Assembly (NCBI GenBank): GCA_024103425.1
Contig: JAGFIS010000007.1
Location: 1 to 64,000, forward strand
DNA length: 64,000 nucleotides
Direction of reading: 5' to 3'
Origin: Chitinophagaceae bacterium
GTDB lineage: Bacteria; Bacteroidota; Bacteroidia; Chitinophagales; Chitinophagaceae
Numbering within the stretch: position 1 is the first letter of the stretch; each line of letters opens with the position of its first letter. Under the pieces are notes generated by a model. The model searched no databases and was not told the origin of the DNA. It saw only the letters and a program-made list of their open reading frames with translations. Shown in pieces: positions 6,801 through 17,375 of this stretch. Position numbers and translations under genes: made by a program.

Positions 6801-9335
6801 TTATTTACCCTCTTCCTCAGGGAAAAGAGACCCCTGAACGCCGGGGCCCATAGGTTTTATCCACTCCATCTGGTCGCTTTTTGCAAAATCTGTGAGCTTA
6901 TTGCCGACTGCCTTCCATCCCATTACATCAACTACCTTATATAATTTAATCTTGGCTTTACGGATTTGAGCTCCCCTGCCCGTCTGCATGGCCAACACCG
7001 GTTCGGGATCGGTTGTCACCTCCATAAGGCGATTTTTGTCACCCTCCTTGATAAACAAGAAACGGGTGTTCATTGTATTCGTCTCTATATGAAACCTCTT
7101 AACATTGTACTGTAACTTTTCTCCATCCAGATAAACAGCAGTGATTACCGCATCCGGATCGAATCTTTCAATCAGTTTTATCTGATCGGGTTCAAAACGC
7201 TGTAATAACTCCTGACCCGTTATCTCATAAGTACTGTCTGTATATATTATCAACAGCTTGTCATCCCCTTCAAAATCTCCCAGAGGAATACCGTTGCCAT
7301 CTTCGTTCAGCCTACCATAAGTAGTATCAAACCAAAGTTTGCGGTTTTCCAAAGTGCTTCTGCCCTTCTCGGCAAGCTTCACCAATCGAATAGGATATTT
7401 GGTAACTATGTTACCCATGCTGCCGCGGCTTCTGATTTCAAGAGATTCAAAATAGAAATCCAGTTCTTTATTTCTTGCTTTACAGGTTGGCGACAGCGTG
7501 ACTTTTACCACTTCTGCTTCTCCATTCGGATTAACAGTAAAGTATTGCACCTTACTTCTGTCACTTCCTTTTGTCAGATCGTACTCCTTATCGCGCGTAA
7601 CGCCCGTAACATGGAACCGTTTTGCATAGGAAATGCCCTTTTTACCATCGGTATATATCATATTATAGGTAGTGCGGTCATCGCTTTTATTAAATACGGC
7701 AGCGTGGATGATGTCTTTTCCGATAAACACCTTGTCGGCTACTTTCACCACTTTCATTTTACCCGATTTGGTGAAACAAATAATATCATCCAGGTCTGAA
7801 CACTCGGTAACAAATTCATCTTTCTTGAGGCTGGTACCAATGAATCCCTCTGAGGCGTTCATATATAACTTGGTATTGGCTATAGCAACCTGCTTTGCTT
7901 CAATAGTATCAAACAGGCGGATTTCCGTTTTGCGCTCGCGGCCTTCGCCATATTTCTTTAAAAGCTCTTCGTAATACTTAATAGCATACTCCGTCAGATG
8001 TTTCAGATCGTGTTTTACCTGGGCTATTTCTTTTTCCAATTCCAGAATCTGCTCATTCAGTTTATCTATATCGAGTTTATAGATTCGGCGAACCGGTTTT
8101 TCTGTTAGCTTCAGGATATCTTCTCTTGTGACCTCACGACGCAATAATTTTTTATAAGGCTCAAAAGCCTTGTCGATAGCTTCTATAACCTTATCCCATG
8201 TAGCATGCTTCTTCTCTAATTCCTTATATATCTTTTCTTCGAAGAAGATTTTTTCCAGAGAAGTGTAATGCCATTTCTGTTCTAACTCCTGTAGTCTAAT
8301 TTCCAGTTCACGCTTGAGCAACTCTCTGGTATAATCAGCAGAACTCTTCAAGAGTTCACTGACACCTGTAAATGCAGGTTTCTGATCTTCGATAACACAA
8401 GCATTCGGAGAGATAGAAATCTCACAGTCAGTAAAGGCGTACAACGCATCTATAGTGATATCGGGAGAAATTCCCGGAGCCAAATCAACTTTTATTTCTA
8501 CTTCGGCAGCAGTGTTATCGGTTACCTTTTTGATTTTGATCTTTCCACTGTCGTTGGCTTTCACGATACTGTCTATCAGCTGGGATGTTGTGATACCGTA
8601 CGGAACGTCTTTAATCAACAATGTCTTTTTATCAGCTTCTTCGATATGGCAACGCACCCTGATCTTGCCACCCCGGAGTCCGTCATTATAATTAGTAACA
8701 TCAATTTGCCCGCCTGTGGCAAAATCGGGATAGAGTTCAAACTTCTTACCCTTATAGTATTTAATAGAAGCCTCTATCAATTCGCAAAAGTTGTGAGGCA
8801 TAATCTTAGTCGCCAATCCCACTGCAATGCCTTCCGCACCCTGAGCCAATAGCAAGGGAAATTTTACCGGTAGTGTTACAGGTTCATTTTTACGGCCGTC
8901 ATAACTCAATTGCCAGGAAGTTGTCTTTTCGTTAAAAGCAACATCGAGAGCAAACTTGCTTAGCCTGGCTTCTATATACCTCGGCGCTGCCGCTTCATCA
9001 CCTGTTCGTTCATCTCCCCAGTTACCCTGAGTTTCAATCAATAAGTTTTTTTGCCCGAGGTTTACAATAGCATCACCGATGCTCGCATCGCCATGCGGAT
9101 GGTATTGCATACTTTGACCGATGATATTGGCTACCTTGTTGAAGCGGCCATCGTCCATCTCCTTCATCGCATGAAGAATCCTGCGTTGCACCGGCTTCAA
9201 CCCGTCTTCAATGGCAGGAACTGCGCGTTCCAGAATTACATAGCTCGCATAATCCAGGAACCAGTTTTTATACTGTCCGGAAATCCCTCCTTCTGAAACA
9301 TTAAAAACCTCTTTTTTCTTCTTTGCTTTCGACAT
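6801..9335 (-). CDS. parC: Type IIA topoisomerase subunit A (topoisomerase IV ParC / GyrA-like)
   Basis: The DNA-cleaving subunit of a type IIA topoisomerase, 844 aa from the ATG at 9335; a TTG at 9371 is open but unlikely. The breakage-reunion domain spans about residues 25-480, with YHPHGDASIGDAI and the catalytic Tyr120 in AAPRYIEARLS. A coiled-coil and a C-terminal beta-pinwheel region follow. Bacteroidota carry one GyrA and one ParC; the length, the missing classic GyrA box and the N-terminus QYKNWFLDYASYVILERAVP favour ParC. The partner subunit B is not adjacent. The gene is divergent from pcm. Confidence 0.9.
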   Translation of the reverse strand: MSKAKKKKEVFNVSEGGISGQYKNWFLDYASYVILERAVPAIEDGLKPVQRRILHAMKEMDDGRFNKVANIIGQSMQYHPHGDASIGDAIVNLGQKNLLIETQGNWGDERTGDEAAAPRYIEARLSKFALDVAFNEKTTSWQLSYDGRKNEPVTLPVKFPLLLAQGAEGIAVGLATKIMPHNFCELIEASIKYYKGKKFELYPDFATGGQIDVTNYNDGLRGGKIRVRCHIEEADKKTLLIKDVPYGITTSQLIDSIVKANDSGKIKIKKVTDNTAAEVEIKVDLAPGISPDITIDALYAFTDCEISISPNACVIEDQKPAFTGVSELLKSSADYTRELLKRELEIRLQELEQKWHYTSLEKIFFEEKIYKELEKKHATWDKVIEAIDKAFEPYKKLLRREVTREDILKLTEKPVRRIYKLDIDKLNEQILELEKEIAQVKHDLKHLTEYAIKYYEELLKKYGEGRERKTEIRLFDTIEAKQVAIANTKLYMNASEGFIGTSLKKDEFVTECSDLDDIICFTKSGKMKVVKVADKVFIGKDIIHAAVFNKSDDRTTYNMIYTDGKKGISYAKRFHVTGVTRDKEYDLTKGSDRSKVQYFTVNPNGEAEVVKVTLSPTCKARNKELDFYFESLEIRSRGSMGNIVTKYPIRLVKLAEKGRSTLENRKLWFDTTYGRLNEDGNGIPLGDFEGDDKLLIIYTDSTYEITGQELLQRFEPDQIKLIERFDPDAVITAVYLDGEKLQYNVKRFHIETNTMNTRFLFIKEGDKNRLMEVTTDPEPVLAMQTGRGAQIRKAKIKLYKVVDVMGWKAVGNKLTDFAKSDQMEWIKPMGPGVQGSLFPEEEGK

Positions 9336-9445
9336 GGTGCGCAATTTAATGGGTAGAAAATTCCTTTCCAATTTTTTCCTCAGGGCAAAAAATCAGACAA
9401 AGAATATAAACATTTTAAAATCCAAAATTCACTTCCTTAAAATAA

Positions 9446-9453
9446 TATCTTTG
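9446..9453 (+). promoter_or_regulatory. -7 promoter element of pcm
   Basis: TATCTTTG matches TAnnTTTG and is four bases from the ATG at 9458, predicting a leaderless transcript. Confidence 0.5.
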
Positions 9454-9457
9454 TCCT

Positions 9458-10114
9458 ATGCGGAAATATGAGGATACATACCGGCATAAGGGTATGAGAA
9501 AAAAACTAATTGACAGCATCCGTGAGAAAGGTATCACAAATGAAGAAGTTCTCGAAGCAATGAATCGCCTGCCCAGGCATTTCTTTCTCGATAAGGCATT
9601 AGAAAAAATAGCTTACCAAGACCGGGCTTTTCCTATCGGCGAGGGACAAACTATCTCACAACCATATACTGTCGCTTACCAGACACAACTGCTCGAAGTA
9701 AAACCGTTTGACAAGATTCTGGAGATTGGAACCGGCAGCGGATATCAAGCAATGGTACTTGCAGAACTGGGAGCACAGGTGTTTACCATAGAAAGGCAAA
9801 AAAAACTGTACGACGAAGGGAAAAGTTTCTTCCTGCGCCAATCCTATCCTTCGGTAAAATATTTCTACGGAGACGGATTTGAAGGGCTGCCCACTTATGC
9901 CCCTTTCGACAAAATCCTGATAACTGCCGCAGCGCCTTTTCTGCCACCAAAATTGATTGATCAACTAAAGCCCGGAGGAATGATGGTCCTGCCTCTGAAC
10001 GAAGACGACTACCAGCGCATGACCAGAATAACCAAATTAGAAGATGGCAGTCTTAAAGAAGAAAAATTCGACAACTTTTCCTTCGTTCCCATGTTGAAAG
10101 GAAAAGAGTTATAA
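9458..10114 (+). CDS. pcm: Protein-L-isoaspartate O-methyltransferase
   Basis: This enzyme transfers a methyl group from S-adenosylmethionine to L-isoaspartyl residues, starting repair of aged proteins. The 218-aa length fits the family. Visible elements are the N-terminal RLPRHFFLD, the substrate loop GEGQTISQPYTVAYQ (about residues 61-75), the SAM-binding LEIGTGSGYQ (88-97), ERQ (motif for the ribose hydroxyls) and FDKILITAAAP. The start ATG is supported by the conserved N-terminus YRHKGMRKKL. The gamma-glutamyltransferase gene follows after 45 bp and may be co-transcribed. Confidence 0.95.
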   Translation: MRKYEDTYRHKGMRKKLIDSIREKGITNEEVLEAMNRLPRHFFLDKALEKIAYQDRAFPIGEGQTISQPYTVAYQTQLLEVKPFDKILEIGTGSGYQAMVLAELGAQVFTIERQKKLYDEGKSFFLRQSYPSVKYFYGDGFEGLPTYAPFDKILITAAAPFLPPKLIDQLKPGGMMVLPLNEDDYQRMTRITKLEDGSLKEEKFDNFSFVPMLKGKEL

Positions 10115-10159
10115 TCTTAAAATACAGAAAATATTACATTCGTTCAAAATAAAAATCTG

Positions 10160-11863
10160 ATGAGAAAATCAATCCTTTTTGTCCTGGTTTCAGGTGCTTT
10201 ATTATTTTCCTGCAGGCCCGACAGCAGTACGGTAGATCCCTTTAATTATGTACAGGTAAAAGACACCACCGTTTCTAACGGAGCTGTAGCAAGTGCTCAT
10301 CCGCTGGCAAGTGCTGCCGGTGCGTACATCCTGAGAAAAGGAGGTAACGCTGTTGATGCTGCCATCGCCACCCAATTCGCTTTGGCTGTGGTATTTCCCG
10401 AAGCAGGTAACATTGGCGGAGGAGGATTTACGGTAATCAGATTAAAAGACGGGACGAACATCACCATCGATTATCGCGAGAAAGCTCCGGGTAAAGCTTT
10501 CAGAGATATGTATCTCGATAGTGCAGGTAATCCCTTGTTGAATTTATCTCAGGACGGCCATCTGGCATCAGGTGTACCGGGTGCGGTAGCCGGCATGTTT
10601 GCCGCACTGAAATATGGCACAATGAAGATTGACAAGCTGATTCAACCGGCCATTGACCTCGCTGAGAAAGGTTTCGCCATCACAGCCTCAGAGGCACGAG
10701 GATTGAACAGGCATAAAGAAGATTTTCTGAAATACAACACCGTTGTTCCGGCGTTTGTGAGAGAGGATCGTGAATGGCAGGAAGGCGACACACTGATACA
10801 GACAGACCTGGCTAACACGCTGAAGAGGATTAAAGAAGAAGGAGCAAAAGGGTTTTACGAGGGAGAAACTGCAAAACTTATTGTAGAAGAAATGGAAAGA
10901 GGCGGTGGAATTATTTCTTATGATGACCTTAAGAATTATGAAGCCAAGGAAAGAGAACCCATCTTATTTGATTACAAAGGATACGAGATACTCACCATGC
11001 CTCTGCCCAGCAGCGGCGGAATTATTGTAGAGCAGATGCTCAAGACAAGCAAGATGTTCAATCTCGATCAAATGAAGTTTAATAGTGCTGAAGCTGTAAA
11101 TCTGATGGCTGAGATTGAAAGAAGATCGTTCGCCGACAGGGGAAAATATCTCGGAGACCCCGATTTTTATAAAGTACCCGTTAAAGCTCTGGTTAACGAA
11201 GACTATCTGAAAGAAAGAATGGCAGACTTCGTACCCGGCAAGGCAGGCAATAGCAAGGATATCAAAGAAGGATTCATACCCGAAAGTGAAGAGACAACTC
11301 ATTATAGTGTGATTGACAAAGACGGCAATGCTGTATCAACGACAACAACCATCAATGGCGGATACGGCAGTCGCGTAGTTGTTGGTCATGCAGGGTTCCT
11401 GATGAACAATGAGATGGATGACTTCAGCGTGAAGCCGGGCGTACCTAATATGTTCGGCGCCGTGGGGCAAGAAGCGAACGCAGTACAAGCGAATAAGAGA
11501 ATGCTGAGCAGCATGACTCCGACAATCATACTCAAAGACGGCAAGCCGTGGGCCATTCTTGGCACCCCCGGAGGTACCACTATTATCACAAGTGTTTATC
11601 AAACCATCGTCGATCTTATCGACTTCAAGATGTCTGCTCATGATGCCGTAAACAAGCCGAAATTTCACCATCAGTGGCTGCCTGATGTACTATATCTCGA
11701 AAAAGGATTTGATGAGAATGTTCAGAAATCACTGGAAGCTATGGGATACACCATCAAACCACGAGGCGCTATTGGCAGAACAGAAGTTATTCTCGTAAAT
11801 GATGATGGCACCATTACGGCTGTTGCAGATCGCAGGGGTGATGATAGTGCTGCGGGATATTAG
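10160..11863 (+). CDS. ggt: Gamma-glutamyltransferase, lipoprotein
   Basis: An Ntn-hydrolase that cleaves or transfers the gamma-glutamyl group of glutathione and related compounds, acting outside the cytoplasm. Its 567 aa begin with a lipoprotein signal (LLFSC, Cys18). The proenzyme has the large-subunit motifs GGNAVDAAIATQ and GNIGGGGF and the autoprocessing site ETTHYSVIDKDGNAV, where Thr379 should become the N-terminal nucleophile of the small subunit. LSSMTPTI and GTPGGTTI are further small-subunit active-site segments. All expected residues are present, so the enzyme should be active. Confidence 0.95.
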   Translation: MRKSILFVLVSGALLFSCRPDSSTVDPFNYVQVKDTTVSNGAVASAHPLASAAGAYILRKGGNAVDAAIATQFALAVVFPEAGNIGGGGFTVIRLKDGTNITIDYREKAPGKAFRDMYLDSAGNPLLNLSQDGHLASGVPGAVAGMFAALKYGTMKIDKLIQPAIDLAEKGFAITASEARGLNRHKEDFLKYNTVVPAFVREDREWQEGDTLIQTDLANTLKRIKEEGAKGFYEGETAKLIVEEMERGGGIISYDDLKNYEAKEREPILFDYKGYEILTMPLPSSGGIIVEQMLKTSKMFNLDQMKFNSAEAVNLMAEIERRSFADRGKYLGDPDFYKVPVKALVNEDYLKERMADFVPGKAGNSKDIKEGFIPESEETTHYSVIDKDGNAVSTTTTINGGYGSRVVVGHAGFLMNNEMDDFSVKPGVPNMFGAVGQEANAVQANKRMLSSMTPTIILKDGKPWAILGTPGGTTIITSVYQTIVDLIDFKMSAHDAVNKPKFHHQWLPDVLYLEKGFDENVQKSLEAMGYTIKPRGAIGRTEVILVNDDGTITAVADRRGDDSAAGY

Positions 11864-11884
11864 CCACAATCTGCTTCCGGATTC

Positions 11885-12466
11885 CTAATGACTGATGGAG
11901 CGGGTTCCCGGCCTGATTTCATCATCGGGCAGTTTCTCATAAAGATACAGCCGCAGCTGCCAGACGGGCATCCGGTAGGTCAGTTCGAGGTCTACCATAA
12001 AGTTCTTTAGCCTCAGTTCTTCTTCGGGTGCTTCAAACTTCAAATGAGTCGAAGCGAATGAGCGTTGCTCACTCGGGTAATCTATCCTGCCTTTCAGCGG
12101 GTAACTTCCTGACCCGTCCGGACTAAACTTCATATTATTAATCTGTTGAAAAACCTTTTTGTATTGTTCTGAGGCCAGATCAAAATCGTCTGATTCACAG
12201 AGAAATCCTTCCCAGCTGTAGGTATTTGGCAAAGGGTATTTTTTAATGATGCACGATAACGCCCCGGGCAATTTAATACGGCTGTCAAAAGTGATGACAC
12301 TCGCCATAGCAGAAAGGGTATCTCCTTTGGCATTACTAAAATTTTTGAAATAATCAGTAATCACTTCACCGAGGTTGGAATTAATCGTATTTTTCTTGTT
12401 ATTTAAAATCTGGGCATTCGCATTTAAAGTAAGGAAGGCAGTAGCAACCCATAAGATTTGTTTCAT
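11885..12466 (-). CDS. Secreted hypothetical protein
   Basis: I do not recognise this family. The protein is 193 aa when started at the ATG at 12466, which gives a good signal peptide ending in LTLNANAQ; an upstream in-frame start at 12541 would add a hydrophobic stretch that looks spurious. The mature part has a central segment GALSCIIKKYPLPNTYSWEG and a charged C-terminus. It is convergent with ggt (21 bp between stops) and divergent from tamB. Periplasmic or surface location is likely; function is unknown. Confidence 0.65.
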   Translation of the reverse strand: MKQILWVATAFLTLNANAQILNNKKNTINSNLGEVITDYFKNFSNAKGDTLSAMASVITFDSRIKLPGALSCIIKKYPLPNTYSWEGFLCESDDFDLASEQYKKVFQQINNMKFSPDGSGSYPLKGRIDYPSEQRSFASTHLKFEAPEEELRLKNFMVDLELTYRMPVWQLRLYLYEKLPDDEIRPGTRSISH

Positions 12467-12594
12467 AGAGGCATTGTTTTTTAACGGATGGATCGGAAGT
12501 GCGATATTAAAGATTATGAGCAAAATAACAAAAATCCCCAAGGTCTATATTGTGCTTTTAACTAATTGTCACATTAGTGATATCTTTCTTTAAT

Positions 12595-12602
12595 TACTTT
12601 TG
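12595..12602 (+). promoter_or_regulatory. -7 promoter element of tamB
   Basis: TACTTTTG, six bases before the ATG at 12609. It also contains the TTG that could be mistaken for the start codon at 12600. Confidence 0.5.
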
Positions 12603-12608
12603 TCAATA

Positions 12609-15600
12609 ATGCCACCCTTTCTGAAAAAGACGCTTAAGATTCTTACCAAAATAGCCTTATGGCTGGTGGTATTATTATTGGTTCTCTGGATATTGTTGCA
12701 AACACCCTTTTTTCAGAATTTCCTTGTTCATAAAATCACGAATAAACTCAGCAAAAGTCTCAAAACAACTGTCACGATAGAGAGGGTAGATTTCAGTTTG
12801 TTCGACAGGATGGTTCTTGAAAAAACACTGATTCTCGACAAAAAAAACGATACACTCCTTTTTGCTGATGCCGTAAGAGTAAGTATTACTGACTGGTTTT
12901 TTGTAAAAAAGAAAGCAACACTCAGATACATCGGTCTTGAAGGAGCCAAAATCAACTTAAACCGCGATACCCCGGAATGGAACTACCAGTTTCTGGCAGA
13001 TTACTTCATTGATGATTCGCCATCGAGTAATGCAGAGACTGCTCCGCCTAATCTTGACCTAAAACTGGTGAGTTTAAAAGACGTCTCACTCCTTCAACAG
13101 GATAAATGGTTCGGAAGGGATATGTTTGTCTCTGTCGAAGATTTTAGAATGGAAGCAGATAAACTCGACCTTACCAACCGCTCTCTTAAAATTAATTCCG
13201 TCCTGTTTGACCACCCTGTTTTTGCGCAATACGATTACAAAGGGCTGAGACCAACCAAAGTAAAAACAGGAGACAAGCCGGAGGAAGAAGTCATTGATGC
13301 AGATCCGTTCAACCCCGATCATTGGAGAATCCACTCGAAGATTATTACCATTAAGGAAGGAAAAATAGCGATTGAGAAAGAGACCTCCAGGCCGGCTGAA
13401 CCTTTCGTATTTGATGACAAGCGCATCATTCTATCCCAGTTAAATGCTACCCTTAAGGATACCGAAGTGCGTGATGATACGCTCACAGCAGAAATCAGTT
13501 TTACCGTTAAAGACCGCAGCGGGTTTACTATCAAAAAGCTGTCTTCTCAATTCAAAATGACTCCTCAGGTAATGGAGTTTTCAAAACTGGATATTGAAAC
13601 AGAACACAGTCACCTGAGCGATTACTTTGCGATGCATTACCGCGCATTTGAAGAAGACATGAACGACTTCATTGAAAAGGTCAGGATGCACGGAACATTC
13701 AAAAATTCAGTAATCAGCACTGACGATCTCGCCTACTTTGCCCCAGAACTTAAATCGTGGAAGAAAGAATTTACAATCAATGGTGAGGTGAAGGGAAAGG
13801 TTGAAGACTTGACGGCGCTGGACTTTCAAATAAGTTCGGGAAGCCAAAATTTTCTATCCGGAGACCTGAGCATACGGGGGTTGCCTGAAGTGAATTCAAC
13901 TTTCATGGACCTGAGAATCCGTGATATGAAAACCCACTATCGCGAGCTGGCTGATATGATTCCCGCAATACGCAACCTCACCATGCCAGACCTTTCTTCT
14001 TTTGGTAATATTAAATATGTAGGAAGCTTTACCGGCTATTTCAACGACTTTGTAACTTTCGGAGAGCTTAGTACCGACATCGGTACACTTTCAACCGACC
14101 TGAATCTGAAAGTTTCACCGAGGTCTATTCCTGTGTACAGCGGGAGAGTTGCGACAAACGGCTTCAACCTGGGTAGGTTCATCAGAGACAGTGCTCTGGG
14201 GACAACAACCTTCAGTGGCTCTGTAAAAGGCAAAGGATTTACTCAAAACACAATGGACATTTCCTTTGATGGTAAGATCGACAGGCTAAAATACAGCAAC
14301 TACGATTACAAAAACATTATAGCCAAAGGAGCCATCAGAAAAAATACTTTTTCCGGAACTGCAAGTATCAGCGATCCCAATATCATGATTGATACACTGT
14401 CGGGTACAATTAACCTCAGCGATGAAGCTCCGTCGTTTGACTTCTTTTCCTGGATTCGGAAGATCGACCTCAATGCTCTGGGGTTTACAAAAGACACTAT
14501 TGCCTTCAGAGGAAAGCTGGAAGGAAACTTTACGGGTAAGAATATTGATGATTTCCTTGGAATAGCAAAACTAACTGATGCCGTATTATTTGATAACGGG
14601 CAACAACTCCCTTTTGACTCGCTTGTCATTAATTCTTCTGTATTCGAAGACAGCAAAATGCTTTCTCTGAAAACCAATGAACTAGAGGCCTCCATTAACG
14701 GCGATTTCCGTATCAGGGAACTACCAAAAGCTTTTCAGCTTTTTCTGAACCGCTATTACCCCGGCTACGTTCGTAAACCCGACGGTGAGGTTGAGAACCA
14801 GGATTTCTCTTTTCTTATTCACACCAGAAACATCACTGATTATGCATCTTTAGTGGACAAGAAACTATCAGGATTTAATGAGTCGGTTGTCAGTGGAAGC
14901 ATTAACATAGAAAAGAATCAATTGCAACTTCAGGGCGACATACCAGCAATCAGATATGGTAGTGTTGCAATGAACAACATCCGGCTCAATGGATCCGGGA
15001 CACGCGATACATTAATTTTTCTCTCTGAAATAGAAAGTGTAGTGATGAACGACAGCCTTCGTTCTGCAGATGTACAGGTTGAGGTAGTAGCCTCGAATGA
15101 TGTGTCAGACATACTGGTTACTGCTTCTACGCCGACAGGATTGGATGCTGCAAGACTTTCGGCAAGAGTGCTTACGAATGAACACGGGTTTGGCCTGACA
15201 TTTAACCCCTCTACTTTTACCGTGGGAGAGAAATTGTGGAGGATAGAAAAAGGAGGAGAAATTCAATTGATTGACAATTTGATAACTGCAGAGAACATGC
15301 GCTTTTATCAGAACGGTCAGGAAATAAAGGTCTCAACCCAGCTTTCATCACTCACCAACAGCAACAATGTAAACATTGGTATCAAGGGCCTTATTTTAGA
15401 AGACTTCATGCCTTTCATTCTTACTGATCCGGCTCTGAAAGGGAAACTGACCGGAGATGTTCAAATTTTCAATCCGACAGATAATCCGAGGATCAGCTTT
15501 ACATCAACCATTAATGATTTCTTTCTTGAAAAAGATTCTATCGGTATTGTCAAAATATCCGGATTTTACAATTCCAAAACCGGGAACTTCAACAGTAGCA

Positions 15601-17339
15601 TAACAAGCCATAACGATCCGTATAACTTCAACGGAACCTTTGCTATCAATCCGCTGGACTCACTCAATTCGTTAGACGGTAAATTCAATTTCAACCATTC
15701 TGAAATTGCCGTTTTGGGAACTTATATGGAGGGTATTCTAAGTCAACTTACAGGCAGCGCTACCGGTACACTGGCAATTACAGGAACTCCTGACAATCCG
15801 GGGATTGAAGGAAGCATCTTGCTGAATAAAACATCAATGGTGATTGATTACACTCAATGCAGATACTCCCTTGAAGACGGATCTGTTATTACTTTCAATC
15901 CGGGCGAAATCAATTTTGGAACTACAAAAATCAGGGATATTAACAATCGCTCCGCAACGCTGACAGGAAAGATTTTCCATAACTTTTTTGACGATTTCTT
16001 CTTTAACGAGTTACGCGTCAAGACCGACAGGAATTTTCAACTTCTGAATACAACGGCTAAAGACAATGATGAGTTTTACGGAAAGGTAAAAGGGCAGGCC
16101 GAATTGTCGTTGAATGGTTACACTTCGGACATGCGGATGAATATCAAAGGAGAGTCAACGGACAGCAGCCATATTATCCTTCCAATCAGCGAATCGTCTG
16201 AGAGCGGAAGCCTGAATTATATCGACTTTATCAAATTCGGACGAGAGATGACCGCCGACAACCGTGTCAGGGAAAATACCAATATCAAGGTTCAGATGGA
16301 ACTGACGGCAAACTCTCTGGCCAAGATAGATGTGGTCCTGGATGAAATCACCGGTGATGTCATTGAAGCACGAGGAAGCGGAAAACTCTTCATTTCAGCC
16401 GGTACAACTGATCCGCTGACAATAAGAGGCAGGTATAATGTGGAACAAGGTGAATACACATTCAATTTCCAGACGGTTATGAAAACGCCTTTTACCCTGG
16501 AAGAAGGTTATATAGAATGGCAAGGCGATCCATATCAGGCAATTCTGAATATTGATGCCCTGTACAGAGCAAAGGGGGTAAACCTCAGCAATATCCCGAC
16601 TACAACCGGTACCTCAAACATCAAAGGAGATATTGATATTCTCTTCAAACTCAGGGGCACACTAAAAAATCCGTCACCTCAATTTGAATTCTTATTCCCT
16701 TTCGAAAACCCATTGAAATCTGACCCCATCGCCAGCGAATATCTGAAGACACGCTTTCAATCAGACAACGATCAGTTGCTGAACCAGGTAGCATCGCTCC
16801 TGCTCTTTAATACTTTCCTGACCACTGATCAGGGCGGCGCCGGAGTGAACTATACAGGAAACTTCGTAACAAAAACCGTTGGCCAGCTGCTTTCCAGCAC
16901 CTTAACCAGTTCTCTTAACTCATGGTTAAAGAAGCTGCTGAAGATGGATAACTTTGATGTATATACGAATATTAATGCTACCGATTTTAACTTCCAGAAA
17001 TCCATCGGAAGCGGTCAGATTCAAAGTTTAGGAGAATTCGGGGTAACGACTTCATTAATGAACGACAAACTGATCATTCACGTGGGAGGAAATGTCGACT
17101 TCACAGCTAACCCCGGACTTACCACCAATAGTTCGAACGTGCTTGTAACACCCGATGTTTCTTTTGAATACCTGATATCTCCGAGTGGAAACCTACGTGT
17201 TATCGGATTCAACCGCAGTGATGCTGATCCGGGAAACATCACCGGTATCACAAAGAGAAACAGAACAGGTGTGCAGCTCTCTTACCGCCGTAACTTTGAT
17301 ACATTTGAAGAATTTTTTACAGGTCAGAAAAAACAATAA
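12609..17339 (+). CDS. tamB: Translocation/assembly module TamB-type AsmA-like protein
   Basis: A very long (1576 aa) envelope protein with one N-terminal membrane anchor (about residues 15-35, IALWLVVLLLVLWILL), an extended repetitive beta-rich periplasmic body and the C-terminal DUF490/TamB domain from about residue 1150 onward (IKGDIDILFKLRGTLKNPSP, SLGEFGVTTSLMNDKLIIHV). TamB-like proteins bridge inner and outer membrane and are linked to phospholipid transport or outer-membrane protein assembly. Bacteroidota TamB proteins are typically this long. No TamA/BamA partner lies next to it. A MutS-like gene follows after 36 bp, probably in the same transcript. Confidence 0.9.
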   Translation: MPPFLKKTLKILTKIALWLVVLLLVLWILLQTPFFQNFLVHKITNKLSKSLKTTVTIERVDFSLFDRMVLEKTLILDKKNDTLLFADAVRVSITDWFFVKKKATLRYIGLEGAKINLNRDTPEWNYQFLADYFIDDSPSSNAETAPPNLDLKLVSLKDVSLLQQDKWFGRDMFVSVEDFRMEADKLDLTNRSLKINSVLFDHPVFAQYDYKGLRPTKVKTGDKPEEEVIDADPFNPDHWRIHSKIITIKEGKIAIEKETSRPAEPFVFDDKRIILSQLNATLKDTEVRDDTLTAEISFTVKDRSGFTIKKLSSQFKMTPQVMEFSKLDIETEHSHLSDYFAMHYRAFEEDMNDFIEKVRMHGTFKNSVISTDDLAYFAPELKSWKKEFTINGEVKGKVEDLTALDFQISSGSQNFLSGDLSIRGLPEVNSTFMDLRIRDMKTHYRELADMIPAIRNLTMPDLSSFGNIKYVGSFTGYFNDFVTFGELSTDIGTLSTDLNLKVSPRSIPVYSGRVATNGFNLGRFIRDSALGTTTFSGSVKGKGFTQNTMDISFDGKIDRLKYSNYDYKNIIAKGAIRKNTFSGTASISDPNIMIDTLSGTINLSDEAPSFDFFSWIRKIDLNALGFTKDTIAFRGKLEGNFTGKNIDDFLGIAKLTDAVLFDNGQQLPFDSLVINSSVFEDSKMLSLKTNELEASINGDFRIRELPKAFQLFLNRYYPGYVRKPDGEVENQDFSFLIHTRNITDYASLVDKKLSGFNESVVSGSINIEKNQLQLQGDIPAIRYGSVAMNNIRLNGSGTRDTLIFLSEIESVVMNDSLRSADVQVEVVASNDVSDILVTASTPTGLDAARLSARVLTNEHGFGLTFNPSTFTVGEKLWRIEKGGEIQLIDNLITAENMRFYQNGQEIKVSTQLSSLTNSNNVNIGIKGLILEDFMPFILTDPALKGKLTGDVQIFNPTDNPRISFTSTINDFFLEKDSIGIVKISGFYNSKTGNFNSSITSHNDPYNFNGTFAINPLDSLNSLDGKFNFNHSEIAVLGTYMEGILSQLTGSATGTLAITGTPDNPGIEGSILLNKTSMVIDYTQCRYSLEDGSVITFNPGEINFGTTKIRDINNRSATLTGKIFHNFFDDFFFNELRVKTDRNFQLLNTTAKDNDEFYGKVKGQAELSLNGYTSDMRMNIKGESTDSSHIILPISESSESGSLNYIDFIKFGREMTADNRVRENTNIKVQMELTANSLAKIDVVLDEITGDVIEARGSGKLFISAGTTDPLTIRGRYNVEQGEYTFNFQTVMKTPFTLEEGYIEWQGDPYQAILNIDALYRAKGVNLSNIPTTTGTSNIKGDIDILFKLRGTLKNPSPQFEFLFPFENPLKSDPIASEYLKTRFQSDNDQLLNQVASLLLFNTFLTTDQGGAGVNYTGNFVTKTVGQLLSSTLTSSLNSWLKKLLKMDNFDVYTNINATDFNFQKSIGSGQIQSLGEFGVTTSLMNDKLIIHVGGNVDFTANPGLTTNSSNVLVTPDVSFEYLISPSGNLRVIGFNRSDADPGNITGITKRNRTGVQLSYRRNFDTFEEFFTGQKKQ

Positions 17340-17375
17340 TGGAAACTGCCTGTAAAAACTCTCAGCAAATACAAC

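Noticed and set aside
9336..9371. Upstream TTG start extending parC by 12 residues
   Set aside because: The ATG at 9335 gives the usual N-terminus and the extra residues are not conserved-looking.
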